Source of the DNA: an uncultured Bacilli bacterium
Lineage (GTDB): Bacteria > Bacillota_I > Bacilli_A > RF39 > UBA660
Direction of reading: 5' to 3'
Assembly (NCBI GenBank): GCA_944327405.1
Contig: CALVHK010000004.1
Span: 1-27,312 of the forward strand
DNA: 27,312 nucleotides
Position 1 is the stretch's first letter. Each line of letters begins with the position of its first letter. The position numbers and the translations under genes are program-made. The notes below the pieces were generated by a model that was not told the DNA's origin, did no database searches, and saw only the letters and a list, made by a program, of their open reading frames with translations. Below, piece after piece: positions 1-8,016 of this stretch.

Positions 1-75
1 TTAAATATTATGTTAGTTGTCAACAGTTTTATGCGCGTTTTTAATAAAATTTTATTTTAAAAACAAATTCTACCA

Positions 76-104
76 TTGTAAAACCAAGTAATAAATGGTA
101 AGAT
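76..104 (+). promoter_or_regulatory. SigA-type promoter of addBA
   Basis: A -35 box TTGTAA (76-81) and a -10 box TAAGAT (99-104) are separated by 17 bp. The SD GGAG begins at 111, only 6 nt after the -10, so transcription probably starts at or next to the SD and gives a leader of about 15 nt. Nothing else is recognisable in bases 1-75. Confidence 0.7.
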
Positions 105-125
105 ATTTCTGGAGTAGTGATTAGT

Positions 126-2474
126 ATGGAGTCTAGTATTATTATAACTTCGAATGAATTCAAGAAAAAGATTTTAAGAGAAAACAGCAAGAACCATGTA
201 TTTTATAATATAAAATTTTATACTTTTGAAACTATTAAAAAGATGCTATTTTTTGATTATGATAATAATGCTATAGCTTTTATCATGCAAAACTATCATG
301 TAAATATTGCTATTGCCAAAATGTATTTAGAAAATTTATATTTTCTAAAAGATATCGATCACGAAAAAGTACAGTTTTTACTGAATTTAAAAGAGAAGTT
401 AGACGATCAAAATTTACTGATATATCACCCATCTTTTAAAGATTCAATAAAGGGGAAAAAGATTATTGTTTATGGTTATTCCAACTTATCCAAAGAACAA
501 AAACTGATATTAAAAGAGCTCAATGCTGATATTTCTTATGAGAGTGATTTATATAAAAGTTATGTTCCCATGATTTATGAGGCTAGTAACATGGATCAAG
601 AAGTAGAGTATGTATGCCAAGAAATTGCTAAATTATTAGATAGGGAAATACCTTTATCCCACATCAAGATTATTGCCTCTAACGAATATGATTCTGTATT
701 AACAAGATATTTATCTTTTTATCGTATTCCTTTTAATCATCGTTCTACCCATTCTTTTTATAGTACACTACTAGCAAGAGATTTTCTAAAATCTTATGAT
801 GAGTATTCTTTAGAAGAAAATATTTTAAGACTATCAGAACAATATACGAATGTATCCGAACTTGTGCGTATTATTAATTTATCTGTAGAAGTTCAAGATA
901 AAGCTTTAAGAAAAGAATTTATTATAGAGGATTTACGAAACACAAAATTAAAAGAAACCGTCTATCTAGAAGGCTTAGAATTATGTAGTTTAAGTGATTC
1001 TTTTCGTGATGATGATTATGTTTTTTTGCTTGGGTTTAATGTGAGTGATTATCCTAAAATCAAAAGAGATCTTGATTATTTAAGTGATGAAGTTAAAGAT
1101 CTTTTAGGGCTAACTACTTCAACGGAAGCCAATAACGATCAAAAAACGACCATTTTAAACGAGATTAGAGCCATTAAACATTTAGTTATTACTTATAAGT
1201 TAAATGGTCCTAATGGGGCCTCTTACCCATCTATGCTTATCAAGGAGCTAGAAAGTGTTGTATTACCCATATCTATTGATGAGGCAATATCTTATTCTAA
1301 AAGTTTGAGTGAACTTAAATATGCGATAGCCCTAGATAATTTATATAAATATAACATGATTAGTGATAATTTAGCCCTTTACCAAAATAACTTAGATATT
1401 CCTTATTTTTCTTATGATAATCAGTTTAATGGTATTCCTATATCTATGTTATTAGCGCATTTAAATAATGAACTGACTCTATCATACACTAACATGGAGA
1501 TGTATCGGGAATGTGCTTTTCGCTATTATGTTAGTAAAATATTGCACTTAGATATATTTGAAGAAACATTTATGACAATTATCGGTAGTATTATGCATCA
1601 TATTTTAGAACTCGGACTTACGAAAGTTATTGATATTCCGGTGGAAATAATGAAGTTTGTAAAGGATAAAGATTACCACTTAAATGCCAAGGAATATTTC
1701 TATTTAGAAATGTTAAGTGAAGAGCTAAAAAAAAGTTTAAGTGTGATAAAAAGTCAAATGAAACATTCAAAACTAAATCATTACTTGTTTGAAAATAATT
1801 TCTTTGTTTATAAAGATAAAGGGGATATGAAAGTTACTTTTAAAGGAACGATTGATAAAGTAATGTATAATACTTTTCATGATAAAGAAGTAATTGCAGT
1901 AGTTGATTATAAAACAGGTTCTACTTTAATTACCTTAAAAGATTTAGCATACGGCCTTCATTTACAGCTGCCAATTTATCTTTATTTGCTAAAAAAATCC
2001 GATCGTTTTCATGATGCTTCTATCGCTGGATTCTATATTCAAAAAGTTTTGTTTAATAAAGGGAATATCGAATTTAAAAAGACAAGTAAAGAAATTTTGG
2101 AAAATAACATGCGCCTGCAAGGATTTACCAACAGTAATGAAGCATTCATGGAACTTCTTGATGACAACTATCAAGATGGAAAAATACTTTTGAATCTAAA
2201 GTTTAAGAAGGATGGCAGTCTAAGTGCTAATTCTAAGGTGTTATCAGACATGGAAATGGATGATGTAATCGATCAAGTTGACGGTGTAATTGATGAGACC
2301 ATTGATATGATTTTGAATGGCGAATTTAAAATTAATCCGAAAGTATTAAATAAAAAGAATATCGCTTGTACTTATTGTAAGTTCAGGGATTTATGTTTTA
2401 AGAAAAAACAAGATGAAGTAGAGTTAGGAGGTGAAGAAGTTGAAGTGGACGAAAGAACAGTCTCTAGCAATTAA
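126..2474 (+). CDS. addB: AddB/RexB-like subunit of the AddAB helicase-nuclease (short form)
   Basis: This is the probable AddB subunit of AddAB, which resects double-strand DNA ends for RecA-dependent repair. The C-terminal third is a RecB/AddB-type PD-(D/E)XK nuclease, with a GTIDK strand followed by VVDYKTGS. Four cysteines sit where AddB carries its iron-sulfur staple: C463 alone, then C748, C751 and C757 in a C-x2-C-x5-C cluster. The middle has a degenerate helicase-like fold (FLLGFNVSDYP). No Walker A is visible at the N terminus, as is known for streptococcal RexB. At 782 aa it is much shorter than Bacillus AddB (about 1,160 aa). I chose ATG 126 because SD GGAG (111-114) is 11 nt away; an in-frame GTG at 117 is too close. 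The gene overlaps addA. The family call is strong; the exact AddB versus RexB label is inferred partly from context. Confidence 0.88.
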   Translation: MESSIIITSNEFKKKILRENSKNHVFYNIKFYTFETIKKMLFFDYDNNAIAFIMQNYHVNIAIAKMYLENLYFLKDIDHEKVQFLLNLKEKLDDQNLLIYHPSFKDSIKGKKIIVYGYSNLSKEQKLILKELNADISYESDLYKSYVPMIYEASNMDQEVEYVCQEIAKLLDREIPLSHIKIIASNEYDSVLTRYLSFYRIPFNHRSTHSFYSTLLARDFLKSYDEYSLEENILRLSEQYTNVSELVRIINLSVEVQDKALRKEFIIEDLRNTKLKETVYLEGLELCSLSDSFRDDDYVFLLGFNVSDYPKIKRDLDYLSDEVKDLLGLTTSTEANNDQKTTILNEIRAIKHLVITYKLNGPNGASYPSMLIKELESVVLPISIDEAISYSKSLSELKYAIALDNLYKYNMISDNLALYQNNLDIPYFSYDNQFNGIPISMLLAHLNNELTLSYTNMEMYRECAFRYYVSKILHLDIFEETFMTIIGSIMHHILELGLTKVIDIPVEIMKFVKDKDYHLNAKEYFYLEMLSEELKKSLSVIKSQMKHSKLNHYLFENNFFVYKDKGDMKVTFKGTIDKVMYNTFHDKEVIAVVDYKTGSTLITLKDLAYGLHLQLPIYLYLLKKSDRFHDASIAGFYIQKVLFNKGNIEFKKTSKEILENNMRLQGFTNSNEAFMELLDDNYQDGKILLNLKFKKDGSLSANSKVLSDMEMDDVIDQVDGVIDETIDMILNGEFKINPKVLNKKNIACTYCKFRDLCFKKKQDEVELGGEEVEVDERTVSSN

Positions 2475-5400
2475 CCTAGAAGGAACCAACTTAATTGTAT
2501 CGGCAGGAGCAGGTTCCGGAAAAACAGCAGTCTTATCGGAAAGAGTTTTAAGGAAGTTAAAAGAGGGCGTTGATATCAGGAAAATACTTATTTTAACATT
2601 TACTAATGAAGCAGCAGGGGAAATGAAAGAGCGTATCCGCAAAAAAATAGCCGCAGCAAACCTTACCGAACAACTTTTATATATTGATTCGGCTTATATC
2701 ACCACCTTTGATGCTTATGCTTTTAGTATTGTAAAAAAATATCATTATCTTTTCAATTTAAGCATTAATATTTCGATTATTGATTCTTCCATTATCAATT
2801 TAGAGAAAAATCGTTTGTTAGAAGAAATCATTATGGATTTATATGAGAGGAAAGACCCTAATTATTTAAAACTAGTTGGTGATTTTACTCTAAGGGATGA
2901 TGCCCAAATTAAGGAAGCTATATTAAAAATTAGCAATACCCTAGATTTAAGATATGATAAAACGGAATATTTAAAGAGTTATGTGGATGTTTATTATCGC
3001 GGGTCTTATATTGATCAAATATTTCAAGAGTATGTAGCATATTTAACAACTTTAACTGAGTTAATCGAAGCAGATTATTATCAATTAGAAGAGTATTTGC
3101 CTGATAAGTTAAGAGTAAAGTGTTATGAGTGCTTATCTGTGATATTTAAACCAAGGAATTATGATGATTTATATGGCAAAAATATTATTTTACCACAATT
3201 TCGAGGGTTAGATCCTGATGCAAAAGAGATTAAAGAGGATTTGAAGACTTTAGTGGATGAATTTAATGAACTTACTAAATACAGTGAAGAAGAGTTAAAG
3301 AATCAAATTAAAAGTACGAAAGACTATGTATGTGCAATCATTGATATTACTTTAAAGTTAGATGAAAAAATACAAGCTTATAAACAGGAAAAAGCTGCTT
3401 TTGAGTTTACCGATATTGCGAAAATGGCAATTTGGCTTGTTAAAGAGCATAAATCCATTCGTGAAGAATTAAAGGCTAGCTACCAAGAGATCATGATTGA
3501 TGAATATCAAGATACCAATGATTTACAAGAGATGTTTATTGGTTTTATTGAAAATAATAATGTCTATATGGTAGGAGACATCAAACAATCCATCTATCGT
3601 TTTCGTAATGCGAATCCTCGTATTTTTAAAGAAAAATATGAGCGTTATAAAAATCAAGTAGATGGAAAAAAGATTGATTTATTAGAGAATTTCCGTTCTA
3701 GAAGGGAAGTTTTAGCGAATATCAATGAAATATTTGGCTCTCTTATGATTCCTGATTTAGGTGGCGTAGATTATAGTGATCATCATGCCATGATTTATGG
3801 AAATATGGCTTATGAAGAGAAAGGAAGTAGTAATGAGTCTCATGATTTAGAGTTATTAAAATATCAAACTGAGGATAAAACATTTAGTAATACGGAGATC
3901 GAAGCATTTATTATTGCTAAAGATATTTTGAATAAAGTAAGTTCGCATTATCCTGTCTTTGATTTTGATTTGAAAGCAAATAGAGATGCTACTTATAAAG
4001 ACTTTTGCATTATTTTAGATCGTGGTAGTGATATGCCTTTATATAAGAAAATATTTGAGTATTTTAATATTCCTATGGAAGTATATAAAGATAGTAATTT
4101 AACGAGTGCCGATGATATACGTATTATAAACAACATTGTTAGACTTATTTTAGCAATTTATAAAGGGGAATATGATACCAATATGCGCTATTACTTTGCA
4201 AGTATTGCTCGTAGTTTTATTGGTAGTATGTCTGATGAAGAAATATTTGCAGCCTTAAAAGAAAATACGTTTTATGAAACCGAGATTTATAAGAAAGCAA
4301 GTGAGATAGCGAAAAGACTAGATTTAATGAGTCCAGGGATGCTTCTCAAAGAAATTATTGAAAAATTTTCTTTCTATCCGAAGCTTATTTTGGTGGGAAG
4401 TGTTCGTGATGCCCTTATTCGTCTTGATTATTTAGAAAGTCTTGCGAGTTCCATGGAAACGATCGGGTTTACGATTGAAGACTTTAGCGAATATTTAAGT
4501 CGAATGATTGATGAGGATATTGAGATTCGATATAAAGAAGCCAAAAGTAATAGTGACTCTGTAAAAATCATGAATATTCATAAGTCAAAAGGATTAGAAT
4601 TTCCGATCTGTTATTTTGCTGGACTTAAGAAAAACTTTAATATGCAAGACTTACAAACAAGATTTATGGTTGATCCTACTTATGGCATAGTAACACCGTT
4701 TTATGAAGATGGAATTGGCACTACTTTTATTAAACAACTGATTAAAAATAAATATTTAGAAGAAGAAATCGCCGAAAAAATAAGACTTTTCTATGTTGCT
4801 TTAACCCGGGCGAAAGAAAAAATGATCATGGTTTTACCAGAGTTTAAAAAAGAGAATAAAGTGAGTGTAAAAATTGATTATTTAACGGGGATCAAGTTTC
4901 GCTCTTTCTATGACTTCTTAAGTTCTATGTCACTTAACTTAGCAAAGTATTCTAAAACGATTGATTTAAGTAGTTTAGAATTAACCAAAGATTATGGCGT
5001 AAGTAAAGTACAAACCGTTAAAGCCCTTGAAAGTCATGAGGTCATTGATTTTCATGAGCTTAATTTCGATTATAATGTTATTTCTCAGAATCATGCTTCG
5101 AAAACGATTGAAAGTATTTTGAGTGTTGACGATGCTAAGACATTAAAATTTGGGACCCAGGTTCATGAAATGCTTGAAGAAACAGACTTCAAAAATATCA
5201 TTAATCCCAATAAGTATGTCCGTCATTTACTAGATACTTTTGATTTTCAAAATGCGAGCATTTATCAAGAATTAGAGTTTATGTTTACGAATGACAATCA
5301 AGAATATCATGGAATTATTGATTTAATGCTTGAATATGATACCGAAATCAAAATTATTGATTATAAACTGAAAAATATAGATGATGATGCTTATGTTAAA

Positions 5401-5514
5401 CAGTTAAATGTTTATTATGAGTATATCAGAAGTGTTAGTGATAAAAAAGTATCTTTATATTTATATTCGATTATTGATAATCGAGTTAAAGAAGTAGAGG
5501 TTGCTTCATTATAA
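2440..5514 (+). CDS. addA: ATP-dependent helicase/nuclease subunit AddA
   Basis: AddA is the SF1 helicase and nuclease subunit that unwinds and cuts double-strand ends together with AddB. All main motifs are visible: Walker A AGAGSGKT (22-29), ITFTNEAAGEM (Ia), DEYQDTN (II), GDIKQSIYRFRNANP (III), ENFRS (IV), MNIHKSKGLEFP (V) and LFYVALTRAKEK (VI). The C-terminal RecB-type nuclease has GTQVHEMLE, GIIDLMLEY and IIDYKLK. At 1,024 aa it is compact (Bacillus AddA is about 1,230 aa). An in-frame GTG at 2431 abuts the SD and cannot use it, whereas TTG 2440 lies 5 nt after a near-perfect AGGAGGTGA (2426-2434), so TTG is the likely start. The start lies inside addB, implying coupled translation. The identification is secure. 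Confidence 0.96.
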   Translation: MKWTKEQSLAINLEGTNLIVSAGAGSGKTAVLSERVLRKLKEGVDIRKILILTFTNEAAGEMKERIRKKIAAANLTEQLLYIDSAYITTFDAYAFSIVKKYHYLFNLSINISIIDSSIINLEKNRLLEEIIMDLYERKDPNYLKLVGDFTLRDDAQIKEAILKISNTLDLRYDKTEYLKSYVDVYYRGSYIDQIFQEYVAYLTTLTELIEADYYQLEEYLPDKLRVKCYECLSVIFKPRNYDDLYGKNIILPQFRGLDPDAKEIKEDLKTLVDEFNELTKYSEEELKNQIKSTKDYVCAIIDITLKLDEKIQAYKQEKAAFEFTDIAKMAIWLVKEHKSIREELKASYQEIMIDEYQDTNDLQEMFIGFIENNNVYMVGDIKQSIYRFRNANPRIFKEKYERYKNQVDGKKIDLLENFRSRREVLANINEIFGSLMIPDLGGVDYSDHHAMIYGNMAYEEKGSSNESHDLELLKYQTEDKTFSNTEIEAFIIAKDILNKVSSHYPVFDFDLKANRDATYKDFCIILDRGSDMPLYKKIFEYFNIPMEVYKDSNLTSADDIRIINNIVRLILAIYKGEYDTNMRYYFASIARSFIGSMSDEEIFAALKENTFYETEIYKKASEIAKRLDLMSPGMLLKEIIEKFSFYPKLILVGSVRDALIRLDYLESLASSMETIGFTIEDFSEYLSRMIDEDIEIRYKEAKSNSDSVKIMNIHKSKGLEFPICYFAGLKKNFNMQDLQTRFMVDPTYGIVTPFYEDGIGTTFIKQLIKNKYLEEEIAEKIRLFYVALTRAKEKMIMVLPEFKKENKVSVKIDYLTGIKFRSFYDFLSSMSLNLAKYSKTIDLSSLELTKDYGVSKVQTVKALESHEVIDFHELNFDYNVISQNHASKTIESILSVDDAKTLKFGTQVHEMLEETDFKNIINPNKYVRHLLDTFDFQNASIYQELEFMFTNDNQEYHGIIDLMLEYDTEIKIIDYKLKNIDDDAYVKQLNVYYEYIRSVSDKKVSLYLYSIIDNRVKEVEVASL

Positions 5515-5527
5515 ATTATAAAAGCAA

Positions 5528-5556
5528 TAGACATTTTCTATTTGATATAGTAAAAT
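5528..5556 (+). promoter_or_regulatory. SigA-type promoter of the phosphoesterase/HD pair
   Basis: TAGACA (5528-5533) and TAAAAT (5551-5556) are separated by 17 bp, followed by a strong SD, AAAGGGGG (5566-5573), 6 nt before the ATG. No clear hairpin terminator follows addA in this gap. Confidence 0.55.
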
Positions 5557-5579
5557 GCATATAGTAAAGGGGGAATAAC

Positions 5580-6272
5580 ATGATTTATATAACTGGTGAT
5601 AAACATGGTGATTTTAAAGATGTATTTATTTTTTGTTATAATAATCAAACCACCAAAGATGACATTCTAATTATTTTGGGAGATGCAGGTATTAATTATT
5701 ATGCCGATGAACGTGATTATCGGTTAAAAAATCATTTGCTACAAATACCAATTACTTTTTTCTGTATTCATGGAAATCATGAAGAAAGACCAGAAAATAT
5801 TAGTACATATAAAACAAAAAGATTTCATCAGGGTATTGTTTATTATGAAGAAGATTATCCGAATATTTTATTTGCTAAAGATGGTGAGGTTTATAATTTT
5901 AACAATCAAAAAGTACTTGTCATTGGTGGGGCTTATAGTGTGGATAAATGGGTTCGTTTAGCTAGGGGCTATAAGTGGTATGCTAGTGAGCAACCGAGTG
6001 AAGAGACGAAGATAAAGGTAAAAGAAGTGTTAAAAGGCCTAAATCATCAAGTAGATATTGTTTTATCTCATACTTGTCCTTATAAATATATTCCCAGAGA
6101 AATGTTTTTACTAGGAGTTGATCAATCTAGTGTAGATAATCAAACGGAACATTTTTTGGATACCATAGAAGATAATACTCATTATCGGTCGTGGTATTGT
6201 GGGCATTATCATGCGGATAAATCTATTGATAAAATTAAGTTTATGTTTCATGATATAAGAGAATTTAAGTGA
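5580..6272 (+). CDS. calcineurin-like metallophosphoesterase
   Basis: This 230-aa protein is a soluble binuclear-metal phosphoesterase. It shows the full motif series of the family in order: GDKHGD (6-11), LGDAG (33-37), GNHE (65-68), a late SHT histidine and GHYH near residue 208. These supply the Asp, Asn and His metal ligands. No signal peptide or membrane segment is present, so it should act in the cytoplasm. The substrate (protein phosphate, nucleotide or nucleic acid) cannot be read from the sequence. It has its own promoter, and its stop is only 10 nt before the HD-domain gene, so the two are probably co-transcribed. The pairing of two phosphohydrolases suggests a shared nucleotide or signalling substrate, which is inference. 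Confidence 0.9.
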   Translation: MIYITGDKHGDFKDVFIFCYNNQTTKDDILIILGDAGINYYADERDYRLKNHLLQIPITFFCIHGNHEERPENISTYKTKRFHQGIVYYEEDYPNILFAKDGEVYNFNNQKVLVIGGAYSVDKWVRLARGYKWYASEQPSEETKIKVKEVLKGLNHQVDIVLSHTCPYKYIPREMFLLGVDQSSVDNQTEHFLDTIEDNTHYRSWYCGHYHADKSIDKIKFMFHDIREFK

Positions 6273-6282
6273 GGGTGATAAA

Positions 6283-6909
6283 ATGAAATTAACGAGCGAG
6301 GAAGTATTAAAGTTATTAAAAGAGATAAAAGAAGAAAACGAAAAAAACATTGGTTGGATTAATCATTCTATATGTGTTGGTACTTCGGCCGGATGCTTAG
6401 CAGAAGCATTAAATCAAGTTGGATACCAATTAGATATTGATAAAGCGATCACGTTAGGATATATTCATGATATTGGAAAGAAATTTGATTATAAACATGA
6501 TGGCATTTTTCCTTATATTATGCATGGATATAAATATTTAAAATCTTTAGGCTATGATGAAGAATATGCTGGCATTTGCTTGAAACATTCTTTTTTAAAT
6601 AATGATATTGACTGTTTGGCAAATAGCCGAGATAAAACAGATGAGTCTAATCCCAATTATGATTTTGTTAAAAATTATATAAGTGCAGAATATACAATTT
6701 ATGATAAAATAATTAATTTATGTGATTTGATGTGTAGTGATAAAGTAATGACGGTTGATAAAAGATTAATTGATTTATTAGTAAGGCATGGCGTTTATAA
6801 AAATACACAGTATCACATCAAAGAAACCTTGAAGTTAAAAGATTATTTTGACGAATTGTTAGGTTTTAATTTATACGATTTATTTCCAGAGATTAAAGAA
6901 CATTTATAG
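6283..6909 (+). CDS. HD-domain phosphohydrolase
   Basis: This 208-aa cytoplasmic protein carries an HD-superfamily metal site: H28, the HD pair H62-D63 (GYIHDIGKK), H81, H102 (LKHSF) and D148 (LCDLM). The family hydrolyses phosphate esters of nucleotides or related compounds. The architecture is a single HD domain, somewhat like YqeK (an Ap4A hydrolase), but I cannot assign the substrate. The start is ATG 6283, with GAGGGTGA immediately downstream of the preceding stop as SD. It lies 10 nt behind the metallophosphoesterase and is probably its operon partner. No clear terminator follows; the next 515 nt hold no gene. Confidence 0.87.
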   Translation: MKLTSEEVLKLLKEIKEENEKNIGWINHSICVGTSAGCLAEALNQVGYQLDIDKAITLGYIHDIGKKFDYKHDGIFPYIMHGYKYLKSLGYDEEYAGICLKHSFLNNDIDCLANSRDKTDESNPNYDFVKNYISAEYTIYDKIINLCDLMCSDKVMTVDKRLIDLLVRHGVYKNTQYHIKETLKLKDYFDELLGFNLYDLFPEIKEHL

Positions 6910-6963
6910 TTTATATTATTAGGTATGACAAAAAGTATTAAACTAAAAAAATAGTTGGAATCG

Positions 6964-7018
6964 TGTCGGAATTTGTCGAACGCTTTTTCTTGCTTTTTAA
7001 CGAGTTATCCTTCATAAT
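6964..7018 (+). promoter_or_regulatory. promoter of the candidate structured RNA with tandem Spo0A-like boxes
   Basis: TTGCTT (6990-6995) and CATAAT (7013-7018) are separated by 17 bp and would start a transcript near 7025-7027, exactly where the long closing stem of the downstream element begins. Just upstream lie TGTCGGA (6964-6970) and TGTCGAA (6974-6980), exactly 10 bp apart. TGTCGAA is the established 0A-box core, and Spo0A dimers bind tandem boxes with this phasing. Use of these sites by Spo0A is inferred. The same TTTGTCGAAC plus TCTTGCTTTTT arrangement precedes the helicase gene at 18351. Confidence 0.5.
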
Positions 7019-7026
7019 ATTAACTC

Positions 7027-7291
7027 GAGCATTAGGACGGATGTCTACCAGACATATTCATAGCTATTGTTCTTACTTCCTTTACTCCTCAGGGGTTTTG
7101 GTTTTAAGCAATAGAAAGGGTTTGTGTGGTTAGTATGAAGAAAGTGTTTCGATTACTTATGTCTTTGGTTAGACCAAAGAAAAAGACATCAACCATCATC
7201 ATTGTTTGTGGCAACATGACGGTTAATGTCTACCCTAAAAAGTAGGCATGTCGTTTCCTAATGCTCTACAACTTAAGTATAACTTATTTTT
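7027..7291 (+). ncRNA. candidate structured RNA in the 515-nt gap 6910-7424
   Basis: No ORF fits here. An 11-bp perfect inverted repeat, GAGCATTAGGA (7027-7037) with TCCTAATGCTC (7256-7266), closes the element. Inside are a hairpin at 7041-7055 (ATGTCT/AGACAT), a long hairpin at 7064-7114 (CTATTG/CAATAG, CTTA/TAAG, CC/GG and ACTCC/GGGGT, separated by U-rich internal loops), a hairpin at 7159-7189 (ATGTC/GACAT enclosing TTTGGT/ACCAAA) and a hairpin at 7227-7249 (ATGTCTAC/GTAGGCAT). Two stems contain a U-G pair on this strand that would be C-A on the other strand, which favours + transcription. A weak hairpin and T5 follow at 7274-7291. It does not match tmRNA, RNase P or SRP RNA as I know them; 6S-like RNA or a MITE-like element remain possible. 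Confidence 0.5.
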
Positions 7292-7304
7292 AGAGAAAAT
7301 ACAA
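7276..7304 (-). promoter_or_regulatory. possible antisense promoter across the structured element
   Basis: On the minus strand TTGTAT (7304-7299) and TATACT (7281-7276) are separated by 17 bp and would start a transcript at the outer edge of the closing stem. The match to SigA consensus is better than that of the + strand promoter, but the wobble-pair evidence favours the + strand RNA. It could be a real antisense promoter or chance in AT-rich DNA. Confidence 0.35.
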
Positions 7305-7373
7305 TCATTTTTTCATAGAGAAATTCTTAGGTAATAATATTACACCTTTTGACATAGCTTTAAGTAAATGTTA

Positions 7374-7402
7374 TTGAGTTAAAGTGAGTTTTATGGTAAT
7401 AT
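7374..7402 (+). promoter_or_regulatory. SigA-type promoter of lemA
   Basis: TTGAGT (7374-7379) and TAATAT (7397-7402) are separated by 17 bp, with an extended -10 TG at 7394-7395. A strong SD, AAGGAGG (7411-7417), starts 8 nt after the -10. A TTGACA at 7349-7354 lacks a good -10 partner. Confidence 0.55.
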
Positions 7403-7424
7403 ATTTATATAAGGAGGACTTAAT

Positions 7425-7976
7425 ATGTGGATAGCTATTATTGTTATTGTCATTGTTGTACTTATTCTTATTTGGGCGGTTGCAACTTATAACTCTTTAG
7501 TCGATTTTCGAAATAGAGTAAAAGATGCTTGGAGCCAAATTGATGTTCAATTAAAAAGAAGATTTGATTTAATCCCTAATTTAGTTGAAACAGTAAAAGG
7601 CTACACCAAACATGAAAGTGAAACACTTGAAGCAGTTATTCAAGCTCGTAACACTTATTTATCAGCAACATTACCTGAAGATCAATTAAAAGCAGATGGA
7701 GAGTTAACTAATGCTATCAATAAGTTGTTTGCTTTAGCAGAGTCTTACCCTGATTTAAAAGCAAACCAAAACTTCCAACAATTACAACAAGAATTACAAC
7801 AAACGGAAGATAAAATTGCTATGTCTAGACAATTTTATAATGATATTGTTATGCAATATAATAATAAGATTGAGATGGTACCATCTAACATTATTGCTGG
7901 TATATTCAAATTTAAGCAAGAAAAATTCTTTGAAGCTCAAGAAAGCGAAAAAGAAAATGTTAAAGTACAATTCTAG
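7425..7976 (+). CDS. lemA: LemA family protein
   Basis: This 183-aa protein has a single N-terminal membrane helix (about residues 2-20) followed by the conserved LemA signature: YNSLVDFRNRVKDAW, then DVQLKRRFDLIPNLV and VKGYTKHE. The rest is a long alpha-helical, coiled-coil-like region ending in AGIFKFKQEKFFEA. LemA proteins are widespread membrane-anchored helical proteins without a settled biochemical function. They very often sit beside DUF2207 or TPM-domain membrane proteins, as here. The start is fixed by AAGGAGG 7 nt before ATG 7425. A hairpin with a T7 tract directly after the stop may reduce read-through into the next gene. Confidence 0.95.
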   Translation: MWIAIIVIVIVVLILIWAVATYNSLVDFRNRVKDAWSQIDVQLKRRFDLIPNLVETVKGYTKHESETLEAVIQARNTYLSATLPEDQLKADGELTNAINKLFALAESYPDLKANQNFQQLQQELQQTEDKIAMSRQFYNDIVMQYNNKIEMVPSNIIAGIFKFKQEKFFEAQESEKENVKVQF

Positions 7977-8003
7977 GGTTACCAATTTGGTTAACCTTTT
8001 TTT
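7977..8003 (+). terminator. intercistronic terminator/attenuator between lemA and the DUF2207 gene
   Basis: GGTTA-CCAA pairs with TTGG-TTAACC (one bulged A), followed by seven T (7997-8003). It begins on the base after the lemA stop and ends just before the SD of the next gene, so it probably sets the relative expression of the pair by partial termination. Confidence 0.6.
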
Positions 8004-8016
8004 GAAAGGAAATATT

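Noticed and set aside
1..75. Possible earlier promoter (TTGTCA at 17-22)
   Set aside because: Its -10 partner (TTTAAT at 40-45) is poor and there is a better promoter at 76-104.
6910..7424. tmRNA, RNase P RNA or tRNA in the gene-free gap
   Set aside because: No tRNA-like ends or peptide tag, no conserved RNase P core such as GAGGAAAGTCC, and no cloverleaf with CCA were found.
7816..8016. N-terminal extension of the DUF2207 reading frame
   Set aside because: It runs inside lemA and the intercistronic hairpin; ATG 8017 has an SD and a clear signal peptide.
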